Positions 1-8,734 of a stretch of 64,000 nucleotides of DNA are shown here, piece after piece. The DNA is taken from NCBI GenBank assembly GCA_041746735.1, contig JBGTGP010000011.1, positions 50,015-114,014 on the forward strand. The letters are read 5' to 3'. The DNA is from Opimibacter sp041746735 (GTDB lineage: Bacteria; Bacteroidota; Bacteroidia; Chitinophagales; Saprospiraceae). A program made the translations under genes and the position numbers. Position 1 is the stretch's first letter. Every line of letters begins with the position of its first letter. A model generated the notes under the pieces. It did no database searches. It was given only the letters and a program-made list of their open reading frames with translations, and was not told where the DNA came from.

Positions 1-332
1 AGAAAATTTTCGATATACTCCTGAGCCGGTTGCTGGGAAAATTCAATCGTAAAGGGGACTACGACTACGTTGGAGACCCCGTTACGCCTGAAGTAGGCCA
101 ATTTTTCATCGAGAGTCGTTAGAATCCAAAGGTCATCATCTTTGGGATAGACAATTTCGCGGGGATGAGGATGGAAAGTGATCACGATATCCGTGCCATC
201 TATCTCTTCAGCTAACTGTTGAATTCGCTTGAGGATCTTTTGATGACCGGCATGCACACCATCATAGCTGCCAATGGTGATGACAGCATTTCTGAACTCC
301 GGCAATGCAGAAAGTCCCCTAAAGATGTTCAT
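1..332 (-). CDS. ribF: Bifunctional riboflavin kinase/FAD synthetase, N-terminal part (truncated by window edge)
   Basis: The reading frame starts at the ATG at 332 and runs off the left edge, leaving about 110 residues. The visible part is the FAD synthetase (FMN adenylyltransferase) nucleotidyltransferase domain: 'VITIGSYDGVHAGHQ' is the family's GxFDGxHxGH nucleotide-binding signature, followed by 'TFHPHPRE', also typical. The full enzyme phosphorylates riboflavin to FMN and adenylates FMN to FAD in the cytoplasm; the C-terminal riboflavin kinase domain would lie outside the window. A TACTTTTG -7 element lies only 6 nt upstream of the start, which supports this ATG. The GSYDG variant (S for F) is seen in Bacteroidota RibF proteins as far as I recall. 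The assignment is firm. Confidence 0.9.
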   Translation of the reverse strand, partial: MNIFRGLSALPEFRNAVITIGSYDGVHAGHQKILKRIQQLAEEIDGTDIVITFHPHPREIVYPKDDDLWILTTLDEKLAYFRRNGVSNVVVVPFTIEFSQQPAQEYIENF

Positions 333-338
333 GGACTA

Positions 339-346
339 CAAAAGTA
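339..346 (-). promoter_or_regulatory. Putative -7 promoter element (TAnnTTTG) of ribF
   Basis: On the minus strand the sequence reads TACTTTTG, matching the Bacteroidota -7 consensus TAnnTTTG. It ends 6 nt before the ribF ATG, so the transcript would start at or beside the start codon. No good TTTG -33 box is visible at the expected 19-21 nt spacing. Confidence 0.45.
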
Positions 347-484
347 TCTCTTTTATACATAATATGTTGGAGCAACCATAGCTGCACTTCCGGAAGCCTG
401 GAAGCAAAACGGACATAGTATAGTTTAGTTGACCTGACAGCGCACCCGGACAATCCTTTTTTGAAAAAAAGCGTTTAATACCCT

Positions 485-1360
485 ATGAAATGCATAATAC
501 TGGCTTTTGTGGCTGTGTTTTTTACAGCAGGATTCAGTTGGAGTCAACCGGCTGACTGGATGGCGATAAAGGCAGATATGACGTATTATGCGGATCTGAT
601 GGTGCATGCGGAGGCCGATGTGCACCGGATCAGGGCCCATGATTCCCTCATGGTCACGATGAGCCGCTTTCTGGAGATGCCAGATTCGTATCGGTATACC
701 CTGGATAGCATCCCTTTGCTGATGGTGGTCCACGGAAAGGACTTCAGGATTGTGACATGGCAACTTCGCCGGCATAAGGACGAGCATACCTACGCTGGAT
801 TCATCCAGTGGCAGGATCGGGTAGTGACCCTGCGGGATACACGCCCCTTTGTAAATGGTGCAGCCTATATGTCCTACACGCCGGGCGGATGGTATGGCTG
901 TATGTATTATGGCATTGTACCGTTTGAACGCGAAGGCGACACCTATTACATTCTCCTGGGATACCATGCGGAAAACAGTGTGATCAATACCAAGATTGCC
1001 GATGTTCTGGATCTGACTGGTCCTGAGCCCAGGTTGGGCGTACCGGTTTTTGTAGGTGATGGTGAACCAAAGTACCGGCTGCTGCTAACGTATGCCGATA
1101 TGTCAAACGCGGGCATGAGGTATGATGCAAAACTGGGAGGTATCGTACATGATCATCTGGAGCGATTGATGGGCATCGGTCCCAACGGAGAGGATCTGCC
1201 TGTATCTGATGGCAGTCTCGAAGCCTGGATCCTTAAAAAAGGCAACTGGGTTTACAAAGAAGAGGTGTATGATGCCAAGATGAAGGAACCGCCCATGACG
1301 GATGAACGGAAGAACAGAAAGGAGGAACTTGATATTCTGGGCCGGCCTAAGAAAAATTAA
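485..1360 (+). CDS. Secreted protein of unknown function (291 aa)
   Basis: The protein begins with a clear Sec signal peptide (about residues 1-20, cleavage near 'FSWS-QP'), so it is exported. The mature part is soluble, rich in Tyr/Asp/Met, with no transmembrane segment and no T9SS tail; its C-terminus is strongly charged (many Lys/Glu), ending in a stretch like 'ERKNRKEELDILGRPKKN'. I do not recognise a catalytic motif. Proteins with this overall appearance are widespread in Bacteroidota as 'hypothetical'. It converges with the M1 peptidase gene (17 bp between the two stops) and is divergent from ribF, so it is probably monocistronic. Function is not assigned. Confidence 0.75.
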   Translation: MKCIILAFVAVFFTAGFSWSQPADWMAIKADMTYYADLMVHAEADVHRIRAHDSLMVTMSRFLEMPDSYRYTLDSIPLLMVVHGKDFRIVTWQLRRHKDEHTYAGFIQWQDRVVTLRDTRPFVNGAAYMSYTPGGWYGCMYYGIVPFEREGDTYYILLGYHAENSVINTKIADVLDLTGPEPRLGVPVFVGDGEPKYRLLLTYADMSNAGMRYDAKLGGIVHDHLERLMGIGPNGEDLPVSDGSLEAWILKKGNWVYKEEVYDAKMKEPPMTDERKNRKEELDILGRPKKN

Positions 1361-1377
1361 TGTTGAAGTGAAATGCA

Positions 1378-3321
1378 TCAGTTTACAACGGAGATTCGAT
1401 GTATGGCGCGTATATCCCGGTTAGAATTTAATAAACGGATACTGTATTGTCCCGGCAGGAGTGTGGCAACTGATACTTGATCGCCGTCCACTGGCAGCAG
1501 AGTGCGGCGTCCCAGAAGGTCAACAGCCTCAACATAAACTATGTCGGTGGAAGGGAGGAATCGTAAAATCTGATTGGCGGGATTGGGATACATGAAATAC
1601 GCATTGTGCAGGGGATTGGCCTCAGTGGATGTAGTCAGTTGCGTGATCGTATTATTTCGGCTGAGTAACCAAAGATCAGGATCGATGAGCATCTGGCTGA
1701 CCATTTCGTCTCCGATGTAAAAGGAAAACCGCTGATCATGGGCTGCATGATCGAGGATAAATTCTTCTGCCATTCCATTGATAATGGCATGCACCGGGAC
1801 GGGCATTTCAAAAAAAGACACTGATGAATGTGACTGGCGTTGGCCCAGCCAGAGGATGAGGGAGTCATTATGTTGCGACCAACGAAGGTCATAGGAGGGA
1901 TAGCCCTGACCATAGTACCAGTCTGCAAAAAACTCATTCAGGTCCTGTTCCGACCTTGCTTCCAGGCGGGCTTGTAGGTCTCGGGTTCTTGCAAAACCAT
2001 AGGCGGTACCCTCGCCATCCAGATAATCCTTGCAGGCGGCAAAGAATGCATCATCACCGACGACCCAGCGAAGCATATGGAGTACATAGGCTCCTTTATT
2101 GTAGGTTAATCGTCCGTTGAAGATCCGGTTGACGCTGGTGGTGTCATCCACAAACACAGATCCGGATGGCTGGCTTGTCGATGAGTTGGACGTTGAGGCT
2201 TTCCACTGCGGCCAGAATTCATTCGGACTGAATCGCTCAAAGGTCAGTCCGGTCAGGTAGGTGGCGAAGCCCTCGTTGAGCCAAATATCCGTCCATGAAC
2301 CACAGGTTACTTTATTACCAAACCATTGGTGGGCCAGTTCATGGGCTTGCAGCCCGAAACTGAAATTGCCCATAAAACTCATGGTCTGATGTTCCATTCC
2401 TCCGCCCCAGCCAAACTGAGCATGGCCGTATTTTTCATCTGCAAACGGATATGTTCCGAATACTTCATTGAAAAAATTCATGATATCGAGGGTGCTCAGG
2501 GTTTGTTGTTGTGCCAGCACCAGGGACTCCGGGTAGACATAGTTCAGGATTTCCAAAGAATCTCCATTGTCCAGCGGAAGGAAATGACTGTAAGCGGAGT
2601 AGTTGGTTACGGCCAGGGCAATGAGGTATGCGGCGACTGGATGACGATGCTTCCAGTGATGAATATGCTGTCCGTTTTCTTCAGTGATGCTCATCAGTTT
2701 ACCATTGCTGGCGGCGAGAAGATTCAGAGGGGTGGTAATGAAAATGTCGATGGAATCGATCTTGTCGATCAGGTCTTGTTTGCAAGGCCACCAATCCCGG
2801 GCGCCATAAGGAGGAGACAAAGTCCAAATAATGGGTACACCGGAATGAAAGCCACGTTCAAAAGAACCAAATCCATTTGAAGGGGGTATGCCCTCATAGG
2901 ATACCGTAAGGGTGTCACCTTCACCAAGGGCTAAGGATTTGTTGAGTGAGATGGTCAGAAGTTGATCCGGGGTATGGGTGTAGCTGAGTGAAGCACCATT
3001 TCGGGTGATAGAATTAATCTGCAGCGCGGGGCTGAGGTCCAGGTGCAAGTCAGTGACATTCTCCTTCCGGCTGGTGAAATGATAGGTGATAGTGCCATGA
3101 ATATAGCGGTCAGCGGGATTGATCTCCCACTGCATGGCTTGATAATGCATATCGGTCAGGTCGGCAAATGGAGACCGGTGCCCGGTAGATTCCAAAAGGG
3201 TTTCATGATGGAGGGCTTCCTTGCAGATGATGTCGTGCAAATCCCATTGTAAGGGATGCTCATGTTGTGCAGCAAGTGGGCAGATCAACAAGAGCAGTTG
3301 GAAGAGGATGAAGGATCGCAT
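1378..3321 (-). CDS. Secreted M1 family aminopeptidase with C-terminal T9SS sorting domain
   Basis: A zinc aminopeptidase of the M1 (gluzincin) family. Visible motifs are the substrate-anchoring 'GGGMEHQ' (the GxMEN motif with His for Asn, common in bacterial M1 relatives) near residue 305, and the zinc site 'HELAHQWFGNK' plus the downstream glutamate in 'NEGFATY' near residues 327-350. The last ~75 residues ('MYPNPANQILRF...' onwards) form a type A T9SS sorting domain, so the enzyme is likely surface-attached or secreted. I chose the second Met (MRSFILFQLLLLICPLAAQ) because it gives a compact signal peptide; an in-frame Met at 3330 gives three more residues. A TATTTTTA element lies at 3335-3342. 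Role: degradation of extracellular peptides. Confidence 0.9.
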   Translation of the reverse strand: MRSFILFQLLLLICPLAAQHEHPLQWDLHDIICKEALHHETLLESTGHRSPFADLTDMHYQAMQWEINPADRYIHGTITYHFTSRKENVTDLHLDLSPALQINSITRNGASLSYTHTPDQLLTISLNKSLALGEGDTLTVSYEGIPPSNGFGSFERGFHSGVPIIWTLSPPYGARDWWPCKQDLIDKIDSIDIFITTPLNLLAASNGKLMSITEENGQHIHHWKHRHPVAAYLIALAVTNYSAYSHFLPLDNGDSLEILNYVYPESLVLAQQQTLSTLDIMNFFNEVFGTYPFADEKYGHAQFGWGGGMEHQTMSFMGNFSFGLQAHELAHQWFGNKVTCGSWTDIWLNEGFATYLTGLTFERFSPNEFWPQWKASTSNSSTSQPSGSVFVDDTTSVNRIFNGRLTYNKGAYVLHMLRWVVGDDAFFAACKDYLDGEGTAYGFARTRDLQARLEARSEQDLNEFFADWYYGQGYPSYDLRWSQHNDSLILWLGQRQSHSSVSFFEMPVPVHAIINGMAEEFILDHAAHDQRFSFYIGDEMVSQMLIDPDLWLLSRNNTITQLTTSTEANPLHNAYFMYPNPANQILRFLPSTDIVYVEAVDLLGRRTLLPVDGDQVSVATLLPGQYSIRLLNSNRDIRAIHRISVVN

Positions 3322-3420
3322 AAGTGTCATCCTGTAAAAATAAGGAAAGTGCCCGTGGAATAAGGATGAAATGAGGTTGAATGTCAGCAGGGGGTCAAAG
3401 CAGCGGGTGGAAAATAAAAA

Positions 3421-3445
3421 AGCCTGACCCCGGAAGGGTCAGGCT
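3421..3445 (-). terminator. Rho-independent terminator of the rplU-rpmA operon
   Basis: A perfect 10-bp stem (AGCCTGACCC / GGGTCAGGCT) with a 5-nt loop is followed on the minus strand by a T-rich tract (TTTTTATTTT). It sits about 45 bp past the rpmA stop and therefore ends that operon. On the plus strand no T-run follows. Confidence 0.85.
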
Positions 3446-3488
3446 GTATTAAAAAACGATATACTCTATTCGAATGATTGTACCGGAA

Positions 3489-3758
3489 TTATGCTTCTGC
3501 ACCTCCATCATTCAGGACGTTGACGTAAGTACGGTCACGTTTTTTGGTTTGAAAGGACACGACGCCATCCGTTAGGGCAAAGAGCGTAAAATCCTTGCCT
3601 ATACCTACATTTCTTCCGGGGTGGAATTTAGTCCCGCGCTGGCGGATGAGAATATTACCGGCTATTGCAGTCTGACCGCCAAAAAGCTTTACACCCAGGC
3701 GTTTGCCTTTGCTGTCCCGGCCGTTATCGCTACTTCCTACACCTTTCTTATGTGCCAT
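3489..3758 (-). CDS. rpmA: 50S ribosomal protein L27
   Basis: Ribosomal protein L27 (89 aa), a component of the 50S subunit near the peptidyl-transferase centre. The N-terminus 'MAHKKGVGSSDNGRDS' and the core 'GGQTAIAGNILIRQRGTKFHPG' region match the family closely, and the length is standard. It is the second gene of the rplU-rpmA operon, starting 32 bp after the rplU stop, and is followed by a strong hairpin terminator at 3421-3445. The N-terminus starts directly with the mature 'AHKK' form, with no Firmicutes-type cleavable extension. The assignment is certain. Confidence 0.98.
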   Translation of the reverse strand: MAHKKGVGSSDNGRDSKGKRLGVKLFGGQTAIAGNILIRQRGTKFHPGRNVGIGKDFTLFALTDGVVSFQTKKRDRTYVNVLNDGGAEA

Positions 3759-3790
3759 TATTTCAGTTGTTTACGTTGTATTAGCTAAAG

Positions 3791-4102
3791 TTATACCGTA
3801 ATGGATTCGATCCGGATTTTGGTGTATTGCTGGCGATGACCCTTTTTAACTCTGTAGCCTTTCCTTCTTTTTTTCTTGAATACGATCACTTTGTCACCTT
3901 TGACATGATCCAGCACTGTCGCAGAAACCGTACCATTTGGAAGCGTTGGTGTACCGACCGACACCGAACCTGCATCATCGGCAAGCAATATTTTGTTGAA
4001 TTTCAGGTCTGCACCTACTTCCGCATCCTGGAGATCCACATAGATTTCCTGGCCTTGCTTCACTTTGTATTGCCTGTTGTTCACATCAAGAATAGCATAC
4101 AT
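3791..4102 (-). CDS. rplU: 50S ribosomal protein L21
   Basis: Ribosomal protein L21 (103 aa), which binds 23S rRNA. The start 'MYAILDVNNRQYKVKQGQ', the middle 'VIVFKKKRRKGYRVKKGHRQQYTKIRI' region and the length are all diagnostic. It is the first gene of the rplU-rpmA operon and is preceded by a textbook Bacteroidota promoter at 4142-4172, giving a leader of roughly 35 nt. Upstream lies the unrelated retropepsin-like gene on the same strand. Certain. Confidence 0.98.
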   Translation of the reverse strand: MYAILDVNNRQYKVKQGQEIYVDLQDAEVGADLKFNKILLADDAGSVSVGTPTLPNGTVSATVLDHVKGDKVIVFKKKRRKGYRVKKGHRQQYTKIRIESITV

Positions 4103-4141
4103 GATTTGAGCTATTTATAGTTTTAATACCTAAACGGGCGG

Positions 4142-4172
4142 CAAAGGTAGGATTATATCACCGATTTTCAAA
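4142..4172 (-). promoter_or_regulatory. Bacteroidota-type promoter of rplU-rpmA (TTTG-N19-TACCTTTG)
   Basis: Reading the minus strand, a TTTG -33 box (4172-4169) is separated by exactly 19 nt from TACCTTTG (4149-4142), a perfect match to the primary sigma-factor consensus TTTG-N19-21-TAnnTTTG of this phylum. It is placed about 40 nt before the rplU start codon. Confidence 0.8.
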
Positions 4173-4224
4173 ATATTTTTTGAAGTTTTACGCACTGATC
4201 CTGAGTGTTTTAGTAATTTCCTAT

Positions 4225-5478
4225 TCAGATCAGGTCCCGAAGATACAGGTCCCGCTGAAGCAGGTGCCCCGAACGCTCGATCACCAGACGCACCCTTTTT
4301 CCCGGGGATTTCTGCAGGATCTGATTGATTCCATCCAGCGTAAACATCCGGCTCGGGATTCCCTGTATTTTGATCAGAATATCGTCAGGCTGTATATCCA
4401 CCTCACTTGCCGGAGAGTTCTCAAGGACATCCTGGACAACAAATCTGTTGAATTCCTGCCCGTAGGCAAAAAACACGATCCCGCTCCGATCCATCGTAAA
4501 TGCCAGTTGCCGCTTGCGGTAGGGTTTGAGTAGCAACTGACTCCGGTTGTAGTCAAATATCACATTGAACCGACTAAGTAATTGGTTGCCCATGATTCCA
4601 TTGCGGTACCGGTCCTTATCCAGAAGCCAACTCTCATCAAGGTCTTGATAACTGGTCAAGACATCCGGAAAGCTGATTTGACCTAGTGAAAGTTGATACA
4701 AACGCCCGATATACCCTTCCAGATAACCGCCGAGGCCCATCCCCAATTTGCCCCGGATATACTGATCGGGTAAATGAAGTGATGGATGTGTATTGTTGTG
4801 CAGCAGCAATGGAATACCGGCACCAGTATCGACCAGCAGATCTACTTGCACTACGGTACCATCCTGAAGATTGGCCTCAGCATGGATATACGGTTTGTTG
4901 GTTTTGATCTGTAAAGGGAGGCTGATATAATCCGATGGCATTTTAAAGTAGGCCGGATCGTGCAGGATCAGCCGGTTCTTTCTGTAGTCGATCTGGATAA
5001 TAAAATTCTTAAAGAAACCTCCTCCGATCAGACCGGCAACAGGTGTCCCAATCATTTCGTCCAGGTTGAAATAGTCTTCTTCCAGCACCAGCATATCATA
5101 AGGCCTGGGGGCAAGTCCGCTGACCTCTATCAGCCCGTTTCTGGTGATGAGAGCGAAAATTTCCCGACTCAAATCTGAGCCCAGAATGGGTATCCGCTTG
5201 TCATATGGTACCTGTATGAGATCTGTATATTCCCTTTTAAAGAGAATGATATGCTCGGCTCCGGTATCCAGAATGAACTGCACAGGCAGTATCCCATAAA
5301 TCTTAACATCGAGGAGGATAAAATTATGGACATACCTGAAGGGAATGGTGACTTTCTTCCGGCCCTGCAGTATGGCCATTGGATTATAAACCAAGCCCTG
5401 TGCTATGGCCGACATCGACCATACCCACAAGGTCAGGAGTAAAATCCAATTGAACCGAAACAAGAAACTCTTATGCAT
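4225..5478 (-). CDS. Secreted retropepsin-like aspartyl protease with C-terminal PDZ domain
   Basis: The protein carries two copies of the aspartic-protease signature, 'FILDTGAEHI' (Asp71) and 'LLVDTGAGIPL' (Asp217), so both half-sites of a pepsin/retropepsin fold are present in one chain. A PDZ domain covers roughly residues 345-410 ('VLENSPASEVDIQPDDILIKI'). The Met at 5478 starts a good signal peptide (MHKSFLFRFNWILLLTLWVW, then SMSAIAQG); a longer frame to 5547 adds an unlikely polar N-extension. The domain pairing is common in Bacteroidota; substrates are unknown. It is divergent from the APC permease gene and upstream of rplU, with a separate promoter in between. Confidence 0.85.
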   Translation of the reverse strand: MHKSFLFRFNWILLLTLWVWSMSAIAQGLVYNPMAILQGRKKVTIPFRYVHNFILLDVKIYGILPVQFILDTGAEHIILFKREYTDLIQVPYDKRIPILGSDLSREIFALITRNGLIEVSGLAPRPYDMLVLEEDYFNLDEMIGTPVAGLIGGGFFKNFIIQIDYRKNRLILHDPAYFKMPSDYISLPLQIKTNKPYIHAEANLQDGTVVQVDLLVDTGAGIPLLLHNNTHPSLHLPDQYIRGKLGMGLGGYLEGYIGRLYQLSLGQISFPDVLTSYQDLDESWLLDKDRYRNGIMGNQLLSRFNVIFDYNRSQLLLKPYRKRQLAFTMDRSGIVFFAYGQEFNRFVVQDVLENSPASEVDIQPDDILIKIQGIPSRMFTLDGINQILQKSPGKRVRLVIERSGHLLQRDLYLRDLI

Positions 5479-5575
5479 CTGCGGATGGATGTCTGTGTCT
5501 GAGCAGGGAATATACCCGCAATGAAGTGGTGTTGGCTCTTCCCTCAAATTTAATTCTATCTTTCAATCGAATGAA

Positions 5576-6913
5576 ATGATATTGCCGATGGCTGCTCCAT
5601 TGAAAAAATCGATCAACACCTTTACCTTAACGATGATCGCGGTGGGGGCCTGTATAGGATCAGGGATTTTTATTTCGCCTTCTGATGTGGCTTCGCAGTT
5701 GAGCACCGGTACGCAGTTGCTTTTGGTCTGGGGGATAGGAGGTGTAGTGGCGTTGACCGGAGCGCTGACTTTTGGCGAACTGGCCTCCCGGCATCCGGGA
5801 ACCGGCGGGGTGTATGTGTATCTGCGTGAGGCGTATGGTGACGTTGTTGCATTTCTGTACGGATGGAGTATCCTGACGGTCATTACCTCCGGAGCTATTG
5901 CCGCCTTATGTCTGGCATTTGCACGTTATGCTACCCGGTTGGTGGGATGGGGGCCTGAGATGCAGATACCTCTCGCACTTGCAGCCTTGCTGGTGGTGAC
6001 GGTGGTGAATATCGCAGGTGTGAAATATTCGGCATGGTTTTCCAGTGGTATGACCATCCTGAAGATCATCGGTATTGGTATTGTAGTGGTCGTTTGCTTT
6101 GCTTTAGGGCATTCATTTACCGCCCATCTCCGTGATATGCGTCCTGAGGTCACTTCGATTTCTTTCGGAGTGGCCCTGATCGGGGTTTTGTGGTCCTATG
6201 GAGGATGGCATCATGCTTCCTATGTTGGGGGTGAGGTACACAATGCACGTAAGGTGATGCCGAAAGCCCTTTTAGCCGGCGCACTTATCGTGACAGTCGT
6301 GTATATGCTCGTCAATGCCGCCTATCTTTCTGTCCTGCCGATGTCCGCTATTGCAGCATCTCCGGCTGTGGCAGCAGAAGCATTGAGCAGCATCACTGTC
6401 ACCGGAGGCGTTTTGGTGGCTATCCTTATCGCGATCTCAACATTTGGGACTGCCGGCATCTATACTATGTCCGCACCGAGAATCTATTTTACCATGGGGG
6501 CAGACAAGGTGTTTTTCCCGTGGCTCGCCGATATCCATACAGCCTTTGGTACGCCCATGAAAGCAATTTTACTGCAAAGCTGTTGGGCTGCTGTCCTGAT
6601 GCTCTTTTGGGGGACGTTTGAAAAACTCACGACGTATGTCGTATTCATGGACTGGATCTTCATGACATTGGCCGCTATCGGATTGTTTGTGTTCCGCAGA
6701 CGACACGGAGGTCCTGATACCAGTGGGTATACAGTCTCCCTTTACCCGCTGACACCACTTGTTTTTATCGGAATCTCCATCTGGTTTTTAATCAGCACAT
6801 TGTTCGGCCGACCTGAACAGGCCATAGCGGGATTGATCCTGATGGTGGCTGGATGGCCGGTATACTATTATTTTAGAAAAAAGAATTCTGCTAAAGACGG
6901 AAGGTCAGTTTGA
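5576..6913 (+). CDS. APC superfamily amino acid permease
   Basis: An integral membrane protein of about 445 residues with around 12 hydrophobic segments. The first helix has the family's unwound substrate-binding motif 'GACIGSGIFISP'. Later features such as 'SYGGWHHASYVGGEVHNARKVMPKA' (residues ~205-230) are typical of the LAT/APC amino acid antiporter branch. It probably imports or exchanges amino acids across the inner membrane; the specific substrate cannot be told. The start is either 5576 or the next Met at 5588 (MAAPLKKS); a TATCTTTC element at 5557-5564 precedes both. Its 3' end overlaps the convergent DUF937 gene by 9 bp. Confidence 0.85.
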   Translation: MILPMAAPLKKSINTFTLTMIAVGACIGSGIFISPSDVASQLSTGTQLLLVWGIGGVVALTGALTFGELASRHPGTGGVYVYLREAYGDVVAFLYGWSILTVITSGAIAALCLAFARYATRLVGWGPEMQIPLALAALLVVTVVNIAGVKYSAWFSSGMTILKIIGIGIVVVVCFALGHSFTAHLRDMRPEVTSISFGVALIGVLWSYGGWHHASYVGGEVHNARKVMPKALLAGALIVTVVYMLVNAAYLSVLPMSAIAASPAVAAEALSSITVTGGVLVAILIAISTFGTAGIYTMSAPRIYFTMGADKVFFPWLADIHTAFGTPMKAILLQSCWAAVLMLFWGTFEKLTTYVVFMDWIFMTLAAIGLFVFRRRHGGPDTSGYTVSLYPLTPLVFIGISIWFLISTLFGRPEQAIAGLILMVAGWPVYYYFRKKNSAKDGRSV

Positions 6914-7687
6914 TTCCGGCAGGGTGTCCACTGAGGCTGGTGGTATCGGTACAGGTTCTTCTCGTTGCTCTTCCTGTTGATCCGTTGAATTTCGCGTAGT
7001 ATCAGATCCGTTTTCTATAAGAAAGAAGATGACAAGAGAGGCGATCAGCAATGCAATCCACGGCCAAAGTCTCGAGGCCGTAACGCTGTGTTGTTCTGAT
7101 GCATCCATAAAGGGTGATTGTTCTAATGTCTGAATGACCGGGGTCAACAGTGGAATGGGCTCAGTATATGGCTGGGCGAATTCCGGTAGTTCGTTGACCA
7201 ACTCGCTCATTTGGTCTTTAAAGAAAGCGAGGCTTTCGTGCCTATCCAGGTTCGCGTCTTTTACCAGATTCAACACTTCAGTGGCCACCAAAGGGGCTGA
7301 CAATTGCAGGAGACCGGCTGCAGATGAACTTTTCAGCCCACAGCTACCTGCGATATAATCAACCGTCATCTGATATTGATCCTCAAGCAACTGGCTTAGC
7401 AGCTCGTGTCCATGGGCCATTAATCCGGCTGTAGATTCAGGTCGAAGATTCATGAGATTAATGACCTCCGTTTCGGGATGTTTACTATCTGCCAGTAAAC
7501 CCGTCAGATATCCAACCGGGTCAGAGGATAACAGGCTCTTTTTAAGAAAAGCGGACAGCAGTATTGGCATCAAACGATCGATCGCCTGTGCTATATCTCC
7601 TGCTGATTCCTCCAACAAGTTGCTGCCTTCCCGTATTAGGGTTTCACGCAGGGTAGTTTTAATATCAGCTAAGAGATCTTGTGACAT
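6905..7687 (-). CDS. DUF937 domain protein with a C-terminal membrane anchor
   Basis: The first ~150 residues match the DUF937 pattern: a helical domain with 'AIDRLMPILLSAFLKK', 'SSSAAGLLQLSAPLV' and Gly/Leu-rich turns. After a Pro-rich linker there is one transmembrane segment ('WPWIALLIASLVIFFLI', about residues 207-225), then a short Glu/Pro-rich tail. In longer Bacteroidota relatives the domain is followed by an OmpA-like peptidoglycan-binding module, which is absent here, so this is a short form. Function of the family is unknown. It is followed on the same strand by nothing and shares the strand with the SBF transporter 18 bp upstream, so the two may be co-transcribed. Confidence 0.7.
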   Translation of the reverse strand: MSQDLLADIKTTLRETLIREGSNLLEESAGDIAQAIDRLMPILLSAFLKKSLLSSDPVGYLTGLLADSKHPETEVINLMNLRPESTAGLMAHGHELLSQLLEDQYQMTVDYIAGSCGLKSSSAAGLLQLSAPLVATEVLNLVKDANLDRHESLAFFKDQMSELVNELPEFAQPYTEPIPLLTPVIQTLEQSPFMDASEQHSVTASRLWPWIALLIASLVIFFLIENGSDTTRNSTDQQEEQREEPVPIPPASVDTLPESN

Positions 7688-7705
7688 AAGTCGCTTTCAT
7701 TTATT

Positions 7706-8638
7706 TCATCCGGAGGTCAAAGGAAGGTTCTTTTTTTGACCAACTGATTTTTTGTTCCAATACAAAGCTATGGCAAAACTGGAGATGAGATCCCAGACGG
7801 CCCAAAAAGCGGTCACCAGCATCATCCCGCCCAGTACCGGAAAAAAATTAAAGATCAGCACCAGGCCAAGTCCTGCGTTTTGGATGCCGGTTTCCATTGA
7901 AATAGCTCTGGCATCTTCATCGGGGAGTCTACAGGTTTTAGCCCAATAGTAGCCCATGATCATGGCTATCAGATTGTGTACGACGACGAGGGCAAAGACG
8001 AGACCCAGATACCGCGTGATGTTTTCCAGATTGCTTAGGAGGGCGGTGATGATAAAGCCGAGGTAAATAACTAAAGACAGGTAGCTGACAGGTTTTCGAA
8101 TCGATTTGGCTATCTGAGGTCGGAAGTGTCGAAGCAGCATTCCCAGGATCAAAGGCACCAGGATAAGTTTAAAGAGAAATGCCAGCATATCCAGCGGGTG
8201 GAGATGTATTTGCTCGATTAGTGGATGGACCTTTGGTACCCATCTGGCAAAGAGAGCAAACGCCAGTGGTGTCATCAGGATCGAACACACGGTGACGATG
8301 GAGGTCAGGGTGACAGAGAGGGCCGCATTGCCCTTCGACAGATAGGTGGCATAGTTGGACATATTTCCACCAGGACAGGCAGCTACCAGCAGCAGTCCGA
8401 GGGCGATGCTGGGAAACGGATCCCAGACATAGATCAACACCATCGTCATCAGGGGGAGTAAGATCCATTGGGAGATTAGGCCGACCAGTACCTTTCGCGG
8501 AAAACGAACCACGCGGCTGAAATCCTCAAGCGTCATATCGATTGCGATACCAAACATGATAAATGCCAGGCAGAAATACATGAGGGTCATCTGACCTTCA
8601 TCAAAATGGATCCGGATGGCATCAATATCAGGGTGCAT
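7706..8638 (-). CDS. Bile acid:sodium symporter (SBF/BASS) family transporter
   Basis: A polytopic membrane protein of 310 residues with nine to ten hydrophobic segments. 'LVAACPGGNMSNYATYLSKG' (about residues 80-100) is the family's conserved crossover-region signature (CPGG-x-x-SN), and 'METGIQNAGLGLVLIFNFF' near residue 255 is the second one (ExGxQNxxL). Members couple sodium uptake to transport of organic anions such as bile acids or pantoate; the substrate here is unknown. I place the start at the Met at 8638 (MHPDIDAIRIHF) because a TACCTTTC -7-like element at 8645-8652 overlaps the alternative upstream Met at 8656. It may be co-transcribed with the downstream DUF937 gene. Confidence 0.88.
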   Translation of the reverse strand: MHPDIDAIRIHFDEGQMTLMYFCLAFIMFGIAIDMTLEDFSRVVRFPRKVLVGLISQWILLPLMTMVLIYVWDPFPSIALGLLLVAACPGGNMSNYATYLSKGNAALSVTLTSIVTVCSILMTPLAFALFARWVPKVHPLIEQIHLHPLDMLAFLFKLILVPLILGMLLRHFRPQIAKSIRKPVSYLSLVIYLGFIITALLSNLENITRYLGLVFALVVVHNLIAMIMGYYWAKTCRLPDEDARAISMETGIQNAGLGLVLIFNFFPVLGGMMLVTAFWAVWDLISSFAIALYWNKKSVGQKKNLPLTSG

Positions 8639-8644
8639 ACCGCG

Positions 8645-8652
8645 GAAAGGTA
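8645..8652 (-). promoter_or_regulatory. Putative -7 element (TACCTTTC) of the SBF transporter gene
   Basis: Minus-strand TACCTTTC differs from TAnnTTTG in the last base only and ends 6 nt before the ATG at 8638, the same geometry as for ribF and paaZ. Confidence 0.35.
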
Positions 8653-8734
8653 GCAAGGAAATTACTTTCTGCCTTTTGTCTGTGCAACGTCTTCCAGAAG
8701 TCCTTATTTTTATATCATCTTTACTTCATCAGGG

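Noticed and set aside
425..967. Minus-strand frame of 180 residues
   Set aside because: It is antisense to the secreted protein at 485-1360, which has a clear signal peptide and better start.
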